Source of the DNA: Polyangiaceae bacterium | GTDB taxonomy: Bacteria; Myxococcota; Polyangia; Polyangiales; Polyangiaceae | Reading direction: 5' to 3' | Assembly: GCA_025936205.1 (NCBI GenBank) | Contig: JAICTU010000018.1 | Coordinates: 1-38,036, forward strand | DNA length: 38,036 nucleotides | Shown here: piece by piece, positions 33,624-38,036 of the stretch | Layout of the letters: the number at the start of each line of letters is the position of its first letter | Position numbering within the stretch: the stretch's first letter is position 1 | Position numbers and translations under genes: made by a program | The notes under the pieces: generated by a model | What the model was told of the DNA's origin: nothing | The model's input: only the letters and a program-made list of their open reading frames with translations | Database searches by the model: none

Positions 33624-35098
33624 CAGAAGCCTGGATCCCTGCCCCGCAGGGTGACTGTGAGAACTTGATCGGCGGCGCGTTCCAGCCCGGCTCGGGCCCG
33701 GAGCGCGCGGTGGTCAGCCCCTACACGGGCGCCACACTCGCGCGCGTGCACTTCTCCACTGCAGGGGACGTCGACGGTGCCGTGCAAAAGGCGCACGCCG
33801 CCTGGCTCGGCTGGCGCCGCCTGCCGCTGCGCGAGCGGCTCGCTCCGCTGGCGCGCCTGAAGGACTCCCTGCTGGAAGAGCTGGAGCCGCTGTCGCTGGT
33901 CGTCGCGGGCGAGAGCGGCAAGACACCCGCGGAGGCGCGCGCCGGCTTGCTGCGCGGCATCGAGGTGATCGACTTCGCCCTCAGCTTGCAGAACTCGGAC
34001 GCTGGCGCCGCGCTCGACGTCTCGCGCGGCGTGTCCTGCGAGTACCGGCGCGATGCACTGGGCGTGGTGGTCGGCATCACGCCCTTCAACTTCCCTGCGA
34101 TGGTCCCGCTCTGGATGGTGCCGATTGCACTCAGCGTCGGCAACGCCTTCATCCTCAAGCCGTCGGAGAAGGTGCCGCTCTCGGCCAACTACCTCGGTGA
34201 TCTGGCGCTGCGCGCCGGTTATCCGCCGGGCGTATTTTCCGTCGTGCACGGCGACCGCGTGGCGGTGCAGGCGTTGATCACGCATCCACTGGTGCAGGCC
34301 GTGGGCTTCGTCGGCTCCTCGCAGGTCGCGCGCTTCGTGTACGCGGAGTCGGCCGCTGCCGGCAAGCGCGCCCTGTGCCTGGGCGGCGCCAAGAACCAGA
34401 TGATCGTCACGCCCGACGCGGACCTGGACCTGACCGCCAGGGCGGTGGTCGATTCCTTCACGGGCTGCGCGGGGCAGCGCTGCATGGCGGGCAGCTTGCT
34501 GCTGGCCGTGGACAGCGGCGCGCGCGTGCTCGAGCCGATCAAAAAGCTGGCGGGGTCGCTGGCACTCGGCAACAGCATGGGCGCTTTGATCGACCGCGCC
34601 GCCCGCAACCGCCTGGTGAGCGCGATCGAACGTGCGGAGAGCGCAGGCGCGCAGGTCGCGCTGGACGGGCGCACCGCCAAGGTCCCAGCCGCTTATAGCG
34701 GCGGCAACTGGCTCGGGCCGACCATCCTCGACCAGGTGACGCCGGACATGGACTGCGCCAAGGACGAGTTGTTTGGCCCGGTGCTGTCGGTGGTGCGCGT
34801 TCCCACGCTGGAAGCAGCGCTGGCGATCGAGCGCGCGAACCCGTACGGCAACGCGACCAGCATCTTCACGTCCAGCGGCGCCGTCGCGCGCCACGTGGCC
34901 GAGCGCTCCTCGAGCGGTATGATCGGCGTCAATGTCGGTGTGCCGGTGCCGCGCGAGCCCTTCTCGTTCGGTGGCACCAAACAGTCCAAGTTTGGCCACG
35001 GAGACATCACGGGGCCTTCGGCCGTCAACTTCTGGACGGACCTCAAGAAGATCACCACCAAGTGGTCAGCTCAGCAGGACACGACATGGATGTCGTGA
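33620..35098 (+). CDS. CoA-acylating methylmalonate-semialdehyde-type dehydrogenase
   Basis: This 492-residue aldehyde dehydrogenase has the MmsA/IolA hallmarks: NAD-binding TPFNFPAMVPLWM (N157), LGGAKNQM in place of the usual ALDH catalytic-Glu motif, and catalytic Cys288 in GCAGQRCMAGS. The C-terminal end has GGTKQSKFGHGDITGP and the ITTKWS tail. Such enzymes make acyl-CoA from semialdehydes (malonate or methylmalonate semialdehyde) in the cytoplasm. The canonical 2-oxoglutarate-semialdehyde dehydrogenase has a Glu here, so the fit with an arabinose pathway is imperfect. It starts inside the aldolase stop codon after GGAGGAACTCACC and is co-translated. Confidence 0.94.
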   Translation: MTEAWIPAPQGDCENLIGGAFQPGSGPERAVVSPYTGATLARVHFSTAGDVDGAVQKAHAAWLGWRRLPLRERLAPLARLKDSLLEELEPLSLVVAGESGKTPAEARAGLLRGIEVIDFALSLQNSDAGAALDVSRGVSCEYRRDALGVVVGITPFNFPAMVPLWMVPIALSVGNAFILKPSEKVPLSANYLGDLALRAGYPPGVFSVVHGDRVAVQALITHPLVQAVGFVGSSQVARFVYAESAAAGKRALCLGGAKNQMIVTPDADLDLTARAVVDSFTGCAGQRCMAGSLLLAVDSGARVLEPIKKLAGSLALGNSMGALIDRAARNRLVSAIERAESAGAQVALDGRTAKVPAAYSGGNWLGPTILDQVTPDMDCAKDELFGPVLSVVRVPTLEAALAIERANPYGNATSIFTSSGAVARHVAERSSSGMIGVNVGVPVPREPFSFGGTKQSKFGHGDITGPSAVNFWTDLKKITTKWSAQQDTTWMS

Positions 35099-35188
35099 TG
35101 AGCCGCTCACTTGCGGGGCGGTGCTGTGCCAAAGTGATCCGCTCCGATGCTGTTCGCGCGCTGATCTGACGGAAAAAGCACAAATCCG

Positions 35189-35209
35189 GCCCGTGCACAA
35201 CGCACGGGC
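35189..35209. other. GC-rich hairpin after the dehydrogenase gene
   Basis: GCCCGTGC and GCACGGGC form a perfect 8-bp stem around the loop ACAAC. A third copy of GCACGGGC follows at 35211-35218. No T-run follows, so it is not a classic terminator, but it could slow or stabilise transcripts. The remaining 35099-35277 shows no gene. Confidence 0.45.
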
Positions 35210-35277
35210 TGCACGGGCACGGCTCTTGCTCGGGAGAGAATCTGGCGCGGCGAAGGCTCGCCGCTCCACTTCCGAAC

Positions 35278-36063
35278 ATGTCCGCCCCCGCGATGATCCT
35301 CGCCCAGCTCATCGGAGTTGACCGCAGCCGAGCCGCTGAAGCTCCGACGGCCGCGGTAGCGCAGGTGCTCGCTCGCTTCTGGAGCCAGGCCGGGATCGCC
35401 GCGCACGCCGAGATGACCGCTCAGGCGGAGCTGGCCGCACACCTGCTGCGCCTGGATGCGCCCGCCCCGCTCCTGCACGGTGTGGCCCGCACTCTGCTCG
35501 ACGAGACGGCCATCTCCAGCGCCTGTCTCGATCTGGCGCGGCGCCACGGTGCGGCGGAGTCGTCGCCGCCGGCTCCGTCCCGGCGCGAAGGCGGGCTCGA
35601 CCCCGAACGGGGAAGCCCGGATCGCGGCGAGTTCGTGCTCGGCACGCTGCTCCTGGGTACGCTGCGCAGGGGCTGCATCGCGGCCACCGTCGAATCCAGC
35701 TGCGCGCGCGAGGCGCTGGAGCACTGCCAGGAGCCGGCAGCGCGTGAGGTGCTGCTGCAGATTGAACATGGCCGGGCACGCAGCGCGCAGCTCAGCTGGC
35801 GGTTCCTCGGCTGGGCCTTGCGCGTTGCCCTGAGCGCGCCCGGGAGTGCCGAGCTGGAAGATCAGGTGCGCGTCGCCGTCCTGACAGCGCTCGGTACGAC
35901 GGCAGCGCCCGCGCCTCTCTCCCAACACGAGCGGCAGCTGCTGCGCCATGGCGTTCTGGGCAGCGCGCAGCGGCTCGTCATCGAGCAACGCGTGCTGCGC
36001 GAAGTCGTCTTGCCGTGCATGGAGAACGCGCTCGCGCGCTCACGCGCCGGTCGAGCCCTCTGA
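35278..36063 (+). CDS. Ferritin-like protein with degraded metal site
   Basis: This 261-residue helical protein follows the ferritin-like family frequent in Polyangia, as I recall it: W..A..EHASxASF...LQLLALGAP, then a DEIxHA helix, an LREGCIGE helix and a DEARHAELSWRF helix. Here the corresponding segments read AAHAEMTAQAELAAHLLRLD, LDETAISSACL, LRRGCIAATVE and HGRARSAQLSWRF. The flanking structure survives, but the Glu and His ligands are mostly replaced (EHAS to AHAE, H to I, E to A, DEARHA to GRARSA), so it probably cannot bind a di-iron centre. A Pro/Arg-rich insertion lies in the middle. Transcription is convergent with the GH5 gene. Confidence 0.55.
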   Translation: MSAPAMILAQLIGVDRSRAAEAPTAAVAQVLARFWSQAGIAAHAEMTAQAELAAHLLRLDAPAPLLHGVARTLLDETAISSACLDLARRHGAAESSPPAPSRREGGLDPERGSPDRGEFVLGTLLLGTLRRGCIAATVESSCAREALEHCQEPAAREVLLQIEHGRARSAQLSWRFLGWALRVALSAPGSAELEDQVRVAVLTALGTTAAPAPLSQHERQLLRHGVLGSAQRLVIEQRVLREVVLPCMENALARSRAGRAL

Positions 36064-36109
36064 GCCCCACGCGAAAGCTGCGCAGCGCTCGGCTCGGCGG
36101 CAGCCGGCG

Positions 36110-37252
36110 CTACGGCTGCATCATGCGGTCGCGCACGAAGGGGCCGTGGCCATGTAGCCACTCGTTCGTCCAGCCACCGTCGGCCGGAGCCGAGGCCTTG
36201 AACAGGCAGCTCAGGTCGGGACAATCGTCGAGCTTCCACGCCGTCCAGCTGATGCCGGCCGAGTCCATGAAGTCATGCCAGGCCTGCGCCTCGTCCAGGC
36301 ACAGCTGACCATCGGGATTGGTACCGCCGTCGGCGCTGGTCGCACCCCACTCCGTGACGAAGATCGGAATGCCCTGGTTGCGGGCATTGATGGCCAGCTG
36401 CCGCTGCGCCGCCCGGTGCGTGCACGAATAGAAGTGCACCGTGTACATCAGGTTGGTGCCCTGGACGGGATCGTTCGCGGCCCGGTCGACATTCTGCGAC
36501 CAGGTGGGGGTGCCCATGATGATGACGTTGTCCGGGTCATACTGCCGGATCGCTGCGCTCACCGCCTCGTGATAGGGCTTGAGCACCGTCGACCAGTCCA
36601 CTTGCATCGGCTCGTTGTAGATCTCGTAGAAGACGTTCGGATACTCGCCGAACTCCTGCGCCATCTTCGCAAAGAAGTCGACCGCCTGCGCCTGGTGCAT
36701 CTCTCCGTGGTGATCATGCCAGTCGATGATCACATACACGCCCAGATCGATCGCGTTGTGCACCACGTTCCGTACCTGTGAGATCATGATGGCCGGATTG
36801 TCCAGGTACGCGCCCGTGGGCTCGACGCCCATCGCCGCGCGCACCACGCGCAGACCCCAGTTGTCGCGAGCCCAGCGCAGGCCTGACTTGCTGTCGGCGT
36901 ACGTGGACTCCCAGTTCAGCCACATCGTGCTCACGCCCTTGAGCTGCACGGGGCTGCCCGACTGGTCGACGAGCGACGCCCCATCGACACGGAGCTGCCC
37001 AAAGCGCGCCACCGGCGAATTCGCTTCGACGTCAGTGGGGGGCTGCCAGCTGGACGCAGCTGCTGGATTCTCGACACCACCACCAGCTGGACCGGGTGAG
37101 CCGTAACGATCCCGCGCCTCAGTCCCTTCCCCTCCGCAGCCGATGTGCGGCGCCGCCAGCGCGAGACTTCCCAGCAGAATCGAGACTCGGCCTGCCCGCA
37201 GCCCGCAGCACGCTGGGCCGGCAAAGAAACACCGCCAATTCGAAGCGATCAT
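36110..37252 (-). CDS. Secreted GH5-family glycoside hydrolase (cellulase-like)
   Basis: This 380-residue enzyme belongs to glycoside hydrolase family 5: GVSTMWLNW (~106-114), VYVIIDWHDHHGE (~172-184), acid/base Glu214 in YEIYNEP, HFYSCTHR, and nucleophile Glu301 in FVTEWGATS, with the WTAWKLDD strand last. It should cleave beta-1,4-glucans outside the cell. Residues 1-40 form a signal sequence (VSILLGSLALAAP); the cysteine at 39 (PHIGCG) is a poor lipobox, so lipidation is uncertain. A Gly/Pro-rich linker (~40-80) precedes the domain. Start ATG 37252 follows GAGGAG closely; the longer frame to 37567 is spurious. It diverges from a lipoprotein gene. Confidence 0.93.
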   Translation of the reverse strand: MIASNWRCFFAGPACCGLRAGRVSILLGSLALAAPHIGCGGEGTEARDRYGSPGPAGGGVENPAAASSWQPPTDVEANSPVARFGQLRVDGASLVDQSGSPVQLKGVSTMWLNWESTYADSKSGLRWARDNWGLRVVRAAMGVEPTGAYLDNPAIMISQVRNVVHNAIDLGVYVIIDWHDHHGEMHQAQAVDFFAKMAQEFGEYPNVFYEIYNEPMQVDWSTVLKPYHEAVSAAIRQYDPDNVIIMGTPTWSQNVDRAANDPVQGTNLMYTVHFYSCTHRAAQRQLAINARNQGIPIFVTEWGATSADGGTNPDGQLCLDEAQAWHDFMDSAGISWTAWKLDDCPDLSCLFKASAPADGGWTNEWLHGHGPFVRDRMMQP

Positions 37253-37517
37253 TGGACTCCTCTTCCACGCACGGGAGGGTGGGCCGACCCTAGCACGCGG
37301 CTCGCGCCAATTGTAAAGCTGTCCAATATTTCCGCACAGTTGGTCCCGATCGGAGCGACCCCTTGGATCGCGCCGCGGATCAGTCACGCGCGAGTTGTGC
37401 CGCGTGAGTACAGCGCAGCGTTTCTGCTGGGGGCATTGCCTGCGAGACCCGAAGAAAGCTATTGCTCCGGAGCCGCCGCCGATCGAAACCGCGTCTCTGC
37501 GGCGCAGGCCGACTTCC

Positions 37518-38036
37518 CATGTCCTTTCCTCGCTTTCCCATCGTCCGTATCTGGTTGGCGCTCGCACTCGCCGCGGGCTGCGCGCAGGTTCTCGGTATCG
37601 AAGATGCGGACTGCGACCCCAGCTACTCGAGCGACTGCGTCTCCGACGGCGTGCAGAGCGGCAATGGCGGCAGCGGCACCTTTGGCCCCACCCAGATGGT
37701 GACCGCGCTCATGGGTGGCAGCGGTGGTGCGCCTGGCAGCGGTGGAAGCGCCACCGCAATGACCGGAAGTGCCACGGGCAGCAACGGCACTGGGGGCGCG
37801 AGCGGTTCCAATGCGGCTGGCGCGATGGGCGGAGCTGCGGGCGGGAGCATGGTGAGCAGCGCGGGCGCCGCGGGCGGCGGCTCGATGCCGCCGGATCCCA
37901 TCGTCGCGCGCGCGAGCCAGCTCTGTATCGACTACTGCAACATCGTGCAGGCGAGCTGCACCGGCACGAGCGCGCAGTACGCGAGCCCGCTCGCTTGCCT
38001 GGCGGTCTGCGAGCAACTGCCGGCCGGCACGGCCGG
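37518..38036 (+). CDS. Gly/Ser-rich Cys-containing lipoprotein, runs off the window
   Basis: Translation from ATG 37518 gives MSFPRFPIVRIWLALALAAG with a lipobox ending at Cys21 and then CAQVLGIEDADCDP, a lipoprotein start I associate with myxobacteria. A ~90-residue Gly/Ser/Ala/Met-rich linker (GGSGGAPGSGGSATAMTG) follows, then a cysteine-rich part (LCIDYCNIVQASCTG, ACLAVCEQL). It is still open at 38036, so the 3' end lies outside. The protein is probably surface-anchored with a disulphide-stabilised C-terminal domain. The 265 bases between it and the divergent GH5 gene contain an AT-richer patch near 37310-37340. Confidence 0.8.

Overview
The window is very GC-rich DNA with strong G/C preference in third codon positions, frequent GTG starts and seven 4-base gene overlaps (ATGA or GTGA). 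The gene types point to a myxobacterium, most likely a polyangial (Sorangium-like) member of the Myxococcota. They include Ser/Thr kinases of the HRDxSPGN type, a DUF4388 protein, AgmX/PglI-type C-terminal domains, many lipoproteins, and a Gly/Ser-rich lipoprotein whose mature end begins Cys-Ala-Gln-Val-Leu-Gly-Ile-Glu-Asp. This assignment comes from family memory and was not searched.

Layout. 1-806 holds no convincing gene. 807-4154 is a leftward operon-like run: cyclic-nucleotide-binding protein, LpxH-like metallophosphatase, RpiB-like isomerase, TrmH/SpoU methyltransferase and an NAD epimerase. 4186-6953 has a MarR regulator coupled to a CLC channel or antiporter with CBS domains. A short gene may diverge from marR, and an inverted repeat covers both starts. 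6973-9261 encodes a small lipoprotein and a fusion of a propeller-like domain to a di-haem peroxidase-like domain. 9468-11903 carries glgC, a helical hypothetical and an SDR enzyme. 11914-17455 holds an overlooked small gene, a GNAT lacking its N-terminus, a secreted PHB-depolymerase-like esterase overlapping valS, a DUF3072 protein and a small exported protein.

17485-19513 is a tandemly duplicated locus. A leftward PemK/MazF-like gene and a rightward helical gene diverge. Copy 1 kept the toxin-like gene and only the last 26 codons of the helical gene. Copy 2 kept the helical gene and only the first ~29 codons of the toxin, with its start codon lost. 19582-23187 encodes a DOPA-dioxygenase-like enzyme with a Tat-lipoprotein-like leader, a Nudix hydrolase, a beta-hydroxyacid dehydrogenase and an AraD1/GguC protein. 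23386-29750 is a leftward envelope-signalling operon: beta-barrel protein with carboxypeptidase-regulatory-like repeats, FecR-like lipoprotein, membrane Ser/Thr kinase with a periplasmic domain, then a DUF4388 protein.

29864-35098 adds an L-arabinonate-type IlvD/Edd dehydratase, a GarL/HpaI-type aldolase and a CoA-acylating semialdehyde dehydrogenase. With the 21-23 kb pair they could form a non-phosphorylating sugar-acid pathway. A GH5 cellulase at 36.1-37.3 kb fits a polysaccharide-degrading lifestyle. Between them lies a deletion scar (two head-to-head truncated genes) and the second copy of a ~60-base palindromic element whose other copy is at 12.6 kb. A ferritin-like protein that has lost most metal ligands and a lipoprotein running off the right edge complete the window. 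I saw no tRNA, rRNA, CRISPR array or intact insertion sequence.
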